From assembly GCA_025642065.1 (NCBI GenBank), contig JAODUP010000162.1:87501-151500 (forward strand): DNA of 64,000 bases, read 5' to 3'. This DNA comes from Paralvinella palmiformis (lineage: Eukaryota; Annelida; Polychaeta; Terebellida; Alvinellidae). Of the stretch, positions 1 to 11,885 are shown piece after piece. Within the stretch, counting starts at the first letter, position 1. Every line of letters starts with the position of its first letter. The translations under genes and the position numbers were made by a program. The notes beneath the pieces were generated by a model. That model was not told where the DNA came from and searched no databases. It saw only the letters and a list, made by a program, of their open reading frames with translations.

Positions 1-700
1 TATGGGCTCGGTTAAATGCCTCCGGGAACATTTCTGTTCAGACATGTTCGGATACATTTGAATGAAAATAGAAACAGCGTTAAGCTAAGATCCCATATAC
101 GCGGTATGCGGCGTGCGGCAAAAATGGAACAGCGTGTAAACGGACGAGAGCGCTTCCATATGTCCGGATGCGGCATACGATTTGTCCTGCGGCTGCGTAT
201 CGATGCGGATACGGCAAATTGAATCGCTCCATGTAGCGATTCGTACGGCAACTTGTAAAACACCCGAGGGGAGGTATCTGAAATATGACGTCAGGGGCAG
301 GTGTTTCCTGAACAATTTGGTGAGATTTTAGATTATCTGGCCAACCTGAAGTATTGTTCGAATTTCTCCATGTCGTATTATAGTTCAAATCTTCGGCATA
401 TTGCTGAATAAGCATTCTAAGGCTGTAACAACATTATTTTAATAATAAATTTATAAGTATTTTTTGGGGGGATTTATAATGTATAAATCTGTTTGGGGGG
501 GAGTAACTACATACACACGCATATGTTTTTTTTTTCTTTGCTATCTGTATTTCTGTTGTATTGCCATGTTCTTAGCATGAGAGACTGAAAAAGCATGGGA
601 ACGCACGTTCATATGGAATCACGCAAATCGCATGCCGGATACCGCATCACGCATACCGCATCACGCATCACGCGTGCCGCATTCCGCGTACCTTAGCTAA
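1..700. repeat. GC-rich inverted repeat region, unclassified
   Basis: Two CG-rich patches (about 95-250 and 595-695) stand out from AT-rich DNA. The right patch has short repeats of the type 'gcataccgcatcacgc'. Its reverse complement resembles the left patch (shared words such as 'gcggtatgcg', 'gcatacgattt', 'catatg'). This suggests arms of a decayed foldback or terminal-inverted-repeat element. The small frames here are low-complexity and are not called as genes. The element may begin before the window. Confidence 0.35.
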
Positions 701-942
701 TATTCACTTCCGGTCATCACCATACGACATCAAGTGTCACTACGGATTCCACAACATCAACTAACGAAACAAAGGTCCTCAATATTAAAGGTCACAAGAT
801 GAAAGCTAACAGCCGTAATGCAAAACACCTCACAATTATAATTGTTTTAAACATTAAATATGAACGGGTATCTTAGAGGAAGATGACTTGTTGATAGTCT
901 TCTTTTTCCCCCTTAGTCATGGCCTGCATTAGGGCTTGTGTT

Positions 943-2451
943 TCAACATTGCAGTTGGTAACGTGGGTGCTGGTTCGTACTTCTGTGGTGGAGATATTTC
1001 CTGGTGATAAACACCCCTGCGCCTCCATTGGTTACGGCATTTGTTGATGAGCCATCAGTGTATGCAGGGATCCAAGATTCTTCTGGATACTGTTCACTGT
1101 TCATTGCCGTTGTCAGTGACCGTTTGACCATGTCATCTTGGGAGTCTGCTGATGTTACGTGTAGCACAGATAAACTGATCAATAGATTAGCTTCTTCATC
1201 GTTCCATGACCGTGGGAGATCTGTTAGATAAAATGGAAGTGTCTTTGTTAACATGTTGGCTTGGTGATCTCTAATAAGTCTTCTGCTTTGGTGGATGAAT
1301 ATCCTGTGTTTAAGACTGTTCTTTATCAAACCCCGCATCCTCTGGTTTCACTTGCTGATTGGGAAAATACTTGAACTCCTCTGCCTGGATCACGATTTTG
1401 GTATCTCTCCTCTTAGTTAGTGGCTGTATAGACAATTTCCGCTGAACCAACTGATAAAAACATTATTTTACCAATCATGAGATCACGGAGATCACAATAT
1501 GTTTCATATATTGATAACAGCTCTATTACAGTTCCCGACTTGATGATTTATTTTCAATAACATGTAATTTAGTCAGGCAAAAATAAACTTTCAACTTTCC
1601 CCATACAAATAATCTTATCTATTAGTAAAAATAATTCTACGTTATATTTAATATAAATGAAACTGCTACAAGAACTTGTAGATCGATTTAGTTCTGTGAA
1701 TTCTCCAAAACGTAAATTTACAAACAATTAGTGAATTACCCTTCTTTTTCTATGCTACTACTGGTTTTGAATGTTGTCTAGAGTTTGCTAGTTTGTCTTT
1801 GCTGTGCTTGACCAGTCTGTTGAATCCTATACTCTCTTCAGGATCTTCTCATTTGCTCCCCAGTTGGTTCTTGCTAGTGTCCGTATGATGGCTAACTTGC
1901 GTCTAGCTTTTGCCTTTGCCTTTTGCATTTGGGTTTTCCCAGGTTGTTTCTTGTCAAACGTGACGCCAAGGTACGTTGCTTCGTCTTCATTATTCAGTGG
2001 AGAGTTCCCAAGTTTTATTGTTCCAGCTTCTTGCTTTGGTGACGGAGTGGAGAGTGTAGTGGAAGACTTGTCCGTATTGATAGCCACACACCATTTTTGT
2101 GGTCCGCATTCTGTAGGTAGCAGTAGAGGCTTATTATTCCTTGGACAATGTCACCAGGTCATCAGCATATGGTGGAACTTTTATTCATTTGGGAAATTCC
2201 TGCATAAGGTCATTGATAAAGATCAAGAAGAGTGTAGGACCTACACCCTTCTTGATCTTCATCAACGAGATTATGCCGTAGGTGTGCACTGTAGGTGATA
2301 GGACTCCTCCCTGTGTGACGTTCTGTCTGAGCAGTACGTTTTCTGGGGTTGTCACCTGTGACCCTTGCTTTACAGTTGTGAAGGAATGATGGAATTCATG
2401 AAAGCATATTTTCAGGTATAGCTCTTCTCTGTAGTTTGACAATGAGGCCAT
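943..2451 (-). mobile_element. LINE remnant with reverse transcriptase and RNase H pieces
   Basis: Minus-strand fragments lie in the order expected of a non-LTR retrotransposon. First, 2451-2185 has a reverse-transcriptase block with 'TQGGVLSPT' and 'LFLIFINDLMQEFP', joined by a frame jump or small duplication. Then 2087-1827 has 'EATYLGVTFDKK', the conserved block after the RT palm. Then 1338-943 has an RNase H start, 'AYTDGSSTNAVTNGGAGV'. An RNase H domain behind the RT is typical of I-type and related LINE clades; the clade is inferred. Frames are broken and an AT-rich stretch of about 280 bp (1450-1735) interrupts it. It is dead. Confidence 0.75.
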
Positions 2452-2849
2452 CAGTCCAAACCTTGTCTTAGGTTAAACTTATTACCATAAACTTCAAATA
2501 TAAAATTAAGGTAGAATTAAATTCCAACATAATGTTTTCATACAATTACTATTTAGAAGATACTTTACTCCGTAAAATAGTGAAAGTTTTGTTTTGTTGT
2601 GCGTTTTGACATATTTCCCTTTAATACCCAATTAATATGATCATTGATTAATATGACTTTTATATTTTGCTAACCTTTACCTTTCCAAATTTAATAACAG
2701 CCAACATTTAGTCATTTACTTACAATTACAAAAGCCATATATGCAATGCAACGATTTCCCCCTGTTCTGTATCAGCTATAAGGACTTTTTTTTTGCTAAA
2801 TTATTTTAAGCGTATATACAGATTAATATATGTCGCTGAGATTTGTTTA

Positions 2850-3723
2850 GAATTAGTCGCTTATTCATTCATCTTCAGCCATTATCAGTCCACTTCAGGA
2901 CGAAAGCCTTAGTATGTTGCCTCCAAAGGTCTCGGTTTCTTGCTCTCATGTACCAGTTCACATTTTCACTATTTTGGGCATTTACAATGGAATTTCACTT
3001 CAAGGGTAGTAGTATTTTAACTCAAACATGTGCTTCTTGGTGTATAGCGTTTAACGATTGGAGACTTACCAGGATGGACAAAGGTAAAGCCTAACTCTAA
3101 TAGAGAATGACACAAATCAACATATTATGGGATCATAACGTGTAAGGTTAACCGGTCACGGTCCGGTTAATGACTTACGCTTACTCAGGCTGACAATTTT
3201 ATAATCGTGGAAACACCAACTGAAAGTGGTTTTCTAGTTGAAGTTTTGTCGCTCTAACCGAGTGTTTATTTTGATCTTGCCTATCAGCATTCAGTAATCA
3301 CTGCCAACGTCTACTTTGTTGATTACTTTCACATCTTGGAAAATATCGGATTTGTCAGTCAGTATAAAATCTATTTCATCCTTAATCATCCCATCCGGAC
3401 TTCTCCATGCCCATCTTCTTGACGCAGAAGAAGGTATTGATAATTTGGAGTTCGTTACCACTGGCGATTTCAATAAGGCGGTCACCTCTGTCGTTCCTAC
3501 GACCATGTCCAATTTGACCAGTTGTTTCTTCGTCCCCCTCTGTTTTGCCTGTTTTTGCATTAAAATTCCGCATTACAATTGTAAATTGGGTGTTGCTGCT
3601 GTTCAATAGATCTGAAATATCTTCGTCGTCATCGTGTGATGATGTTGGAGCATATACCTGGATAATTTTCACTTTGTATCTCTTGTTTATATTCAATTTC
3701 AGTTGTGCTTCTCGCTCGTTCAC
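2850..3723 (-). mobile_element. LINE remnant: APE-type endonuclease plus C-terminal scrap
   Basis: On the minus strand 3723-3291 encodes an apurinic-type endonuclease of a non-LTR retrotransposon in two overlapping frames. Visible blocks are 'VKIIQVYAPTSSHDDDE', 'NFNAKTGK', 'GRRNDRGDRLIEIA' and 'AWRSPDGMIKDEIDFILT', followed by 'INKVDVGSDY'. A conserved Asp in the 'GDFNAK' block reads Asn-rich ('MRNFNAK'), so the domain is damaged. Further on (about 2950-2860) the same strand gives 'WYMRARNRDLWRQHTKAF', resembling the C-terminal end of such elements. The reverse transcriptase between them is missing, so this is an internal deletion. It is separate from the RNase H LINE at 943-2451. Confidence 0.65.
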
Positions 3724-4984
3724 GCCTTGGGGGCTTTACCTTAGTTGTACTGTCATGTTAGTTTTGAGGGTCTACCCTTCCACGCTGGCCTAGTGCGGGT
3801 TGGAAGGGGGGGGGGGAATTATATCAGATTTCCATCTCCTAGACTAGACTAGACCTTACTTGGCTACGAACCTAGTCTGTCCGCCTCTTTATCCATAGGT
3901 GGTGCGTAATTTGGCCCATAGCTGCAGTACTGTTGGTGGGTACCATGGCGTGTCCACACTCCGGTGGACCATGCGTACTGCACCTCTGAGTCCCTGTGCT
4001 GCTCCGAGATCTCCTACGTGTCACCCTGGGGTCACAAGATGCCCAGTTACCAGGAGTAGCCAGCGTGGAGGCCATGTAGGAGTCTTGGATGAGGAGGGGT
4101 TAGGTACTGGCAGAAGAAAGCTTACGCACTCTGCTTCTTTTTTCGCTATCAAGCTAACCAGCGGTCGAACTGTTGTGAAGAAATAAATACTAGATCTACT
4201 ACCATTCTACTTCCACAACTACACTACAGCACTAGACGCTTCACTTACCCCTGTGACAAAGTCACTCACCCAATCGTATATATATATATATATAAACACA
4301 TACAATATAGATAATATTTATTATTTGAGGCGTTCATGTACATTTGTCCAAGATACAGCTTAGGCCACTCTTATGGGGTGCAATATAATTTCATTATACA
4401 GCTGTTACTGAATATACATGTATTTATAAACTTCATTTTAAACGAATGAAGTCTGCATAAATGTAAATAAGAATGGGAAAATCTATAAGTTATGTCAAGT
4501 TTACTGCTCTGTATTATTGTATATATCCTTTCTTTGGGGATAAGGAAGAATTGTCTTTATTGTATATAGTAGTTAGAAAGAACCTCAATACATCGACAGA
4601 CGTGTAAGGATCCCAGATGTTGTTTACCAACGATTTATTCAAAATGGCGTATTTTTCCCGGTGGGATAGTTCCATTGTTTGTGCTTTTTCTTATACAGAT
4701 GCACCGAATGTTCCCAATAATATCGCTACACCTCTCACTATACACTGACCTCAATATAGGGAATTAAATTTACCGTTGATATAATTTTTGTCTGGCACAG
4801 ACTCATCTTCAATTTCAGCGAAAGTACCTTAATTGGCGTTGACTCGACAAAATCAATATCAAAACTAATATTATGAGTTATCATAACTAATTCACTGTCC
4901 ACACCGAAAAATAGTTGTACTGAGCATAATGGCCGAGTTGTGTCACATAGATAAATATACCGATAATTTCACCTGATTATGTTG

Positions 4985-5080
4985 ATTTGTATGTTTATGA
5001 GTTTGTTTGTTCGTTTACTTTGTTCGTTCGTTTACTTCGTTCGTTCGTTCGTTCGTTTACTTTGTTCGTTCGTTTTAGTT
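4985..5080 (+). repeat. GTTC/GTTT tetranucleotide repeat
   Basis: Imperfect runs of 'gttcgttc' and 'gtttgttt' interspersed with 'gtttactt'. Simple sequence with no coding content. Confidence 0.8.
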
Positions 5081-5519
5081 TGACCAGAAATAGTATTTCA
5101 TGATACACTGAAATTAAACCGTTGTCTTATCGGAAACAGATCATATTATCAAGAGATACACATTATTGATAAACATTCGTTTATAAAGTAAAAGCTATCA
5201 CGTCAACAGAACACATATTATAACTAAATGTACTTCATTTAGTTCCAAGGGATTACAATTTAAATGGAAAAAGCTGTTGCGTTTTTGTTTTGTTTATATT
5301 CAATTAAATTCAATCAATTTATTTCAGAATATAAAATTCCATATACATATGAATTATCATACAGTGAAGTATATATACACATAACAAATTATAAACAAAT
5401 TAGAAATTAAGTTATACAGACTGTAACTTATTTTTATGATGAGTAAATAAGAGATAATTCTGATGTAATCTCATTCTGAAAACATAGAATATGCCATAAC
5501 TATAGACTAGACTTGGCTT

Positions 5520-5875
5520 TGTTGTTCAGGGAGAATCCCCACACTGTCGCTTATTCAGCACAGCCTCTATGTTGGAGTGGTTGAGAACCCCCGCCCCCTC
5601 CACCCCTCACAGGGGAGCAGCACGGAAAGATGGAGCCGAAATACCCTGAGGGTGGTCACTGCCAGAGTGTTTTACGTCCTCAAGGGGTCTTTAACGTCCC
5701 CCTTTATTTTAAATAATTCAGTGGAGACGGCAGCGCCATATAACGTGGTCACCCACCCACGATGTGGTGAGCCGAGAAATTAATCTCTGGAAAAGTTTCG
5801 ACCTCTTACGGGGTTCGAACCTGTGACCGTTGGCACGAAGTACCGTGTGCTTAACCGCTAGGCCACCGGAGCTCA
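5520..5875 (-). mobile_element. tRNA-derived SINE, minus strand
   Basis: Read on the minus strand from 5875, the sequence begins 'gctccggtggcctagcggtt', an A-box-like tRNA start. About 55 nt later it has 'ggttcgaacccc', a near-perfect B box. This is the internal RNA polymerase III promoter arrangement of tRNA-derived SINEs. The body of about 280 bp (5520-5800) is GC-rich compared with its surroundings. No tRNA cloverleaf is preserved, so it is not a tRNA gene. Confidence 0.7.
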
Positions 5876-5910
5876 CTATAAATTAGACTACAATTAAAAT
5901 TTATATTTAT

Positions 5911-6895
5911 ATTACTCATCAGCCTGTGGTAACCAGCTAATTCGCTTTTCGTACGCGACAAATATGTCACGCCCACAGGAAAGCGGCTACATGCAGGCTA
6001 CGTACAAAAAGCGGAAGCACGTAAAAACATACCATTTGATACCACAGCTCGCAACAAACAACACGTGCGTGTGGTTCAATGGTGACTTGCTACATACATA
6101 TCATAAACTATTTGGACACCACAGTTTACATTCAACAGTAATTTTCTGTGGTCCAAAAGAAACCTGTATATAAAGCATTTCGACACCTCAGATGCTGACC
6201 TCAGCTTTATTCTGGGTTCGAATAACTGAATAAATCCTACCTATATGAAGCATGTATCAATACAAGTCCGACTAGTCTGGCGTCGAAGTTCTTCTCTAAC
6301 CTAAGTGAAAATTTAAGCCTTATATATACCCTCAGCGTGTTAACAAACATTACAGTTTGTTTATAACAAAGAGAATATACACTAACTCAATATGGACTCA
6401 CTGAAGCGATTTAACTAAAATAAAAACAAAGTAGCAATACTGCACAATGGATTATTACTGGACTAGAACGAAATATCGTCTCAAACCTGAGTAAATACTA
6501 TGATTTACTCGAACCTAACAGCTAACCCTCATACGTTTCCGTTCATCACTAAGTGAATGCTCATTCACGCCTAATTTAGCGTCACTAAGTATATGAAGTT
6601 AAATGTGGTGGGATCTAAATTAAAGCGCCTATCCACTTGATCTATTTGAATCATGGTCGAGAACAGCGGATTTCAAGCAGATCTCCGATACTGCGAATGA
6701 CACGTCGGGATTATAATAGCTATACATTTAACAAATTTCCTATATCAGTGTAACCTAATTACTCATAATATGGGGAAAAAACTCTGTCCGCAGCTTAATA
6801 CCCATGGAGATGCCTGCCGGAGTAACAAACGACTCCAGGAGTATAAATCCATCAAGCAGCATTGTATGAATTAAAAGGTCGTTTCGCCAGACCAC
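5911..6895. repeat. Unclassified interspersed repeat, copy 1
   Basis: About 1 kb, recognisably homologous to 47280-48500 in the same orientation. Shared landmarks include 'catcagcctgtgg' at the start, 'tgctgacctcagctt', a long block around 6430-6600 ('agtagcaatactgcacaatg', 'tactatgatttactcgaacc', 'cctcatacgtttccgttcat'), and 'caggagtataaatcca' near the end. No coherent protein is encoded. Class unknown; it could be a non-autonomous transposon. Confidence 0.6.
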
Positions 6896-7227
6896 ATAAG
6901 AGGACAACAATATAGATTCTACATTATACATAACAAAGCTAATAAACTCAAACATGTTGTAATAACGACATAACTTTCTTACATTGGTGTAATAAGGAAT
7001 CTGGATGGAAATAGATAAGATGTCTGGCACGGGCAATGTGCGTTTTAGGGTACATAGTAAGAGGCAACAGGCACAGAGCATCAACATATCTAAACATCCT
7101 TCGAAACCTACCTCCATAAATCTAAATACAACTATACATACATTAATCTAAAAATAAAATGTTCCATACCTCCACATATTGATAAATGTGTCCGTATATC
7201 TAAGCATGTTTCTGGTCGCAAAACAAT

Positions 7228-7490
7228 TTAGTGAGTGAGTGAGAGAGTGAGTGAGTGAGTGAGTGAGTGAGTGAGTGAGTGAGTGAGTGAGTGAGTGAGT
7301 GAGTGAGTGAGTGAGTGAGTGAGTGAGTGAGTGAGTGAGTGAGTGAGTGAGTGAGTGAGTGAGTGAGTGAGTGAGTGAGTGAGTGAGTGAGTGAGTGAGT
7401 GAGTGAGTGAGTGAGTGAGTGATTGTGGTGGTGGTGAGTGGTGAGGTGGTGGTGGTGAGGTGGTGGTGGTGGTGGTGAGTGAGTGAGCTA
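7228..7490 (+). repeat. Large (GTGA)n microsatellite followed by GGT/GGTGA repeats
   Basis: About 190 bp of nearly pure 'gtga' tetranucleotide, then about 65 bp of 'ggtggt' and 'gaggtggtgg' repeats. It creates spurious open frames (Thr-His-Ser-Leu repeats on the minus strand). Confidence 0.95.
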
Positions 7491-7730
7491 AGGGATTGCC
7501 CTTTGTAAAACCCCAAACGAGAAGCCTCTATGTCTGTTTGTTATATATTGCTGTTCATAATTATCACAGAATATCAAAGGTTTTTCTCTCTTTTATTTGA
7601 CTGTTTCCAGTTATTTGAATGTAAAAACAATTGAGGTGTATTTCGTCAGATACATGATTAACATAATATATTTCTTCTTATCAAAGGCTTATTAGATCCG
7701 AACACGAGACATGCATATATTTGGTCCTAC

Positions 7731-7788
<58 letters not shown>

Positions 7789-7790
7789 GT
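7731..7790. repeat. (AT)n microsatellite
   Basis: About 55 bp of nearly uninterrupted AT dinucleotide, followed by 'gtatgtatgt' variants. Similar AT arrays, not listed separately, occur near 19201, 24508, 35045, 35231, 35534, 38144, 39737, 41278, 44314 and 62515. Confidence 0.95.
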
Positions 7791-7988
7791 TATATATGTA
7801 TGTATGTATGTGTATAATATTTTTATATTTAGATTAAATTAAGTATGTATAGTTTTATTTATGTATTGATTTATGGAGGTCTAGGTTTCAAAGGATGTTT
7901 AAATGTTGATGTTCTGAGCCAGTGGCACTATATATGTATCACACACACACACACACACACGCACACATACACGCACACATACATATAT

Positions 7989-9589
7989 CAGGGGCGGATC
8001 CAGTTACTCGATTTGTTACTAGAAACATGAGTGTTCCCAGTCATACTGCGACATATTGTGCATTACGTCACTAAATATTGAATAAGCAGACTGACTATTT
8101 ATATCAAGGTGCCTACTTATGAGAAAGAAACAATGTTGTTTAAAATATTTATTACCTCGCGTAAATCTTAGTTAGTCGAAAAGGCTGGCCTTGAACAAAC
8201 GTCTGGGGTGTTCTTTAATGAACCTATCTGCAATATATTTTGAAATCGATGTGTTTATTGTATGTATTTTTATTAATGTTAAGGCAGAAAACCTTGTGTC
8301 AGCCATCCGCCTCCTCAAATGAATTTTGATTAGCCTCAACGCAGATAGATACGCTCTACTTCGGCAGATGTGGCAGTCAAAGTACATCATATTACAAGTA
8401 AAATTATGAGGTTCGGAGATGAATCTGATCTGCAGATACTAAGGATTTCATCAAAGTATCAGGTAAATTGGCGCTGTCAGACTGCCTGGACCACATATTG
8501 AACCATCTGGATACCTGATTGTCTAATAACCTCGGAGTTAGCAGGTCGTCATGCCATGATTCAAATTGTTCTGGGGTAGGCATCCCTAGTTTGACAATTA
8601 AAGATGATAGTAGACTCAACAAAGCACTCACTGGCCACCAGTTGTCTGCAGAGAAACGGTTCTGCAACTGTTGCAGTAAGATATCAATAAAAGGAATGCC
8701 AATTGATAATAAAGAAGAGGTTTATCAGCAGGTACATTCGACCTATTACATTGAACCTTTGGAACCCTTGGCATTTCCTCTTCAGTACCTATATATGAAG
8801 TCAACTGCTTTATTTCGTCGTACCATCTCTGGAATTCTACACCAATGTCATCCCTCAAACATTGAATCTCTTATTTGATATTTTCAATCATTGTGTATGC
8901 CTCAAAGACGTCAATATCAAATTTTTTTCTAGTTTAGCCGACAAACCTATCAAATATTCCAAATTGTTCTTTAATACTCTGAAGCCAACAATAACTATAA
9001 ATCTCTGCAGGTCGACTACTTTTCATACTTTTTAATCTCTGGATAAAGATGTGGATTAATCATGGCATCAAGACAACTGACTTCGTGTTCATAAAGCTCA
9101 CCAATTGTTTTAAAACAAGAATGTCTTTCAACCCAGCGTGTCTTGCACAAAGGGCAATATTATTTAAGTGCAAGCTGCAGGAATTTTTGCCTCTTGGGAG
9201 AATTGTCAAAAAATTGTATTTACTAAGTTATTATTTAATAGACAAATCACAATTATACTTCATTTATACTAAGTAAAATGTCTGTTAAATAATAATGCTA
9301 TATCAGACACACATTACACAATATGAGGTTATTTAAGACTGACAAATTCGCAGTACTATTATTAGGTTTATTTTATTTTATTTTACTTATTTTGTACACA
9401 AATGTAAATACATGTAATAACACTAATATACATAGATACATTAAAGAATCAGGATAGCATAGGAAAGTGAAAACACTTATTTCCATTTGGATCAGATGTT
9501 ATATAGCCAGAAGATCTCTACTAGAGATGGGGGAGAGTTTCTGACCCTCTGAGAGGCGGGGTCTTGATCCTGACTCCACGTAGATCCGC

Positions 9590-9594
<5 letters not shown>
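7989..9594 (-). mobile_element. Decayed hAT transposon (THAP12/52-kDa-repressor type)
   Basis: A 1.6-kb element on the minus strand. Its ends match as inverted repeats: 'caggggcggatc' at 7989 against the reverse complement of 9583-9594 (10 of 12 bases). 'CAGGGGCGGATC' is a familiar hAT terminus. Coding pieces on the minus strand, in order, are 'TRWVERHSCFKTIGELYEHE' (about 9145-9085), 'FQRWYDEIKQLTSYIG...PRVP' (8858-8628), a middle part (8667-8404), and the hAT C-terminal dimerisation block 'SALRLIKIHLRRRMADTRFS' with 'ISKYIADRFIKEHPRR' (8390-8172). These resemble hAT transposases often annotated as 52-kDa repressor of the inhibitor of the protein kinase (THAP12-like). The reading frame is broken by several stops and shifts and the N-terminal THAP part is not seen. 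AT repeats at both flanks hide any 8-bp target duplication. Confidence 0.8.
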
Positions 9595-9625
<31 letters not shown>

Positions 9626-9869
9626 TATAGACTATCTATTCTATATGTATCTTCAATATGGATAGTTTCCATCGTCATTAAAAAAGTATATTTATTCATA
9701 TTTGTAGTAATCATACAAAATTTCAAGAGAATTAATTTTATCTTTTTAAATACATCTTCAAAGATGCTGATATAAAATCGTGGACTTGATCTTAGATGCC
9801 AAAATTATTTTATCAGCCTACAATAAATAACGAAGTAATGACCTGTCCCTCTTAACAACCCAGTTTCTA

Positions 9870-10091
9870 TTTGACCAATCAGAACACTGCGTTTTGCTTC
9901 AAAATGGCGCCGTCCATCTACTCATAGCAATTAGGTTGATCTAGATTTTCTTTATTTACGTTTTGTGGCCATTGTATATATAATGAATATAAAATGCTGA
10001 CGGACACATGAAGTAATATGTGACATGTAACTTCCGTGCCTGTATCCAAGATTATAGAGCCTAGTTTTATGGCATAGTAACCGTATAAACA
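9870..10091 (+). promoter_or_regulatory. Candidate LRRC9 promoter and non-coding first exon
   Basis: A CCAAT box ('gaccaatcag', about 9877) is followed about 20 bp on by 'caaaatggcgccgtccat', which resembles the YY1 initiator-type site (AANATGGCGNC) found at many animal transcription starts. At 10090 'aaacag' is followed by 'gtaaat', a plausible splice donor. The first recognised LRRC9 coding exon is preceded by a splice acceptor at 13135, so at least one upstream non-coding exon is needed. Assigning this region to LRRC9 is inference. Confidence 0.3.
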
Positions 10092-10679
10092 GGTAAATAA
10101 TTATACTTTAATCATTGATTGATTCATATTTAATTTATTATTTTATACTAAATTAAACTTTTTTATAATCATATACTAGAATACGTCAATAATCTAGATC
10201 TAATAGTCGAGGTTATAGATCTAGAGGTAATATTATATATAAATATTACTTTAGAAACCGCTTAATGAGTTTCTTAGGACCTTTTTTTAATAAGTAACTT
10301 AGTAAGTGTTAATAATTACAAATAAATAAAAAACAGGTGAACTGAAACTGAACGAGTCGGTTACCGTAATGGATTATAGACTATATATTTTTATATGCCT
10401 ATAAATATAGTTGTGTGAATAATAAATATAACAACCACACATAGACTATAACATAGAGTAAGACTGATAAGTTACAAGACAGCTATAAATTTATTATTAG
10501 CAGCCTCTTTACTAGAATCTACAAGTCTAACAATTACAATGCTACCAACTTATAGTGAGTAGTACCCTATAGGGTATACATAGTCGATTGTTGTTATTTT
10601 ATCACTGACAGTAACATATATGTTAGTTGATCAACTTAATACTAGATCTGCCATCACACTATCAGTGTATATTCAAGTC

Positions 10680-11355
10680 CATTATTATCTAGGAAGTCAT
10701 TATTCTGCCAGTTCCCCAGTGAAGATTCGTCTCCTGTCCACCCGGCAAAGATTCGATTCCACAGTGAGGATTTTTCTGCTCCACACCAGGCCAAGATCGC
10801 CGGCAAGCCTGATTGGGTACTTTTATTTTTGGCTGGTATTATTTATCCGCTGTAATAATCACAGCTGTATACTGTGGATTGAATGGCCGAGTTAGTGTGG
10901 ATGCACTAGGTTTACTTTACAATTATTTGCTCCCTTGCCCTAACTAGGTTGCATTTAGTTGCTGGAATACCGAGTTGCTATGTTTAGTGAAAATACCAAA
11001 TATGCAGTTCTCTCAAAAGTATTGCCAGTAAATCGCCATACTACAACTATGTACAACTAGCGCCATTATGGTGCAGTACTTTCAATTTTAAAAAAGGTTT
11101 CCATTACTTCTAGCACATGTGCCATTTCCCGGAAAAATTAGTGCATCCTCATTTTTGTGATGACCTGCCTGGGCTTGCCAGCCACCAAGTTAAGATTTAT
11201 GTCATTGCATACCCAGCTATGCTGGCTGAACAAGAACAAAAATGAGCATTGTATACCTGGCTGCCGGGTAAGCAGTGGCCGATACTTTCCTTCAGGACCT
11301 AGCTTCCGGGTGAATAAGACCGTTTTCTATCATTCAGACCTGGCTACTGGATAAA
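10680..11355. repeat. Possible foldback element with degenerate short repeats
   Basis: The left part (10690-10820) has recurring 'gaagattcgtctcc', 'cacccggcaaagattcg' and 'gccaagatcgccggcaag' words. The right part (11155-11350) has inverted relatives: 'ctggctgccgggtaagcag', 'agcttccgggtgaataag' and 'ctggctactggataaataa'. The two arrays look like opposite arms around AT-rich DNA. Degenerate, so confidence is modest. Confidence 0.35.
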
Positions 11356-11809
11356 TAATACCAACCTATTATCTATAATTTAGTATAAAGCTGACTATAA
11401 GGCTAACCTGAAGCCTAAGGACCTCACAGGGACAAAATCCCATCAATTATTTTTCTTGCTGAGGCATCGTTTCCAGCATCCAAGGACTTCAATCATTAAA
11501 GGCACTTTGCTTGCTGCACCTTAGCAATACATATACAAATATGTGTTTATCCACATATATACTCTCATAAGTATACTATATCAGCTAGCTTTTTAGTGGG
11601 GAACAGAGTAGTAGACCCCTTACAAAAAGTAGGTAGTAGATCACCTGTGGTGGCCTGTGAAAACATTGTGACGCCATTGCCATGGCATTGTGGATGCGGG
11701 AGGTGGGGATAGTGGGATGATTGGGGTAGTGGTAGTCACACTAACACAGTAGTGGCCCTTCTCCATTGGAAGTGGTGGTTAATGAAATATCATGTCATTG
11801 TTTTGACAA

Positions 11810-11885
11810 ATGAAAGAGTATCCACCTAGGTTATTCACCTAGGTACCTCAAGACTCTTGAGATGCCTAGGTGCATAACATTTCAT
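11810..11885. repeat. Short inverted repeat (hairpin)
   Basis: 'tgaaagagtatccacctagg' at the left pairs with 'cctaggtgcataacatttca' at the right, with a central 'ctcaagactcttgag' palindrome. A 76-bp imperfect hairpin, perhaps a miniature transposon. No coding content. Confidence 0.5.

Noticed and set aside
943..3723. Treating both minus-strand LINE regions as one element
   Set aside because: The order of domains (endonuclease, C-terminal scrap, then RT and RNase H) does not fit a single element; two families are more likely.
5800..5875. Possible tRNA gene (good A and B boxes, minus strand)
   Set aside because: No paired acceptor stem, and it is continuous with a 3' body of about 280 bp; it is the head of a SINE.
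7148..7516. Minus-strand open frame with Thr-His-Ser-Leu repeats
   Set aside because: It is a translation of the (GTGA)n microsatellite and has no non-repeat protein content.
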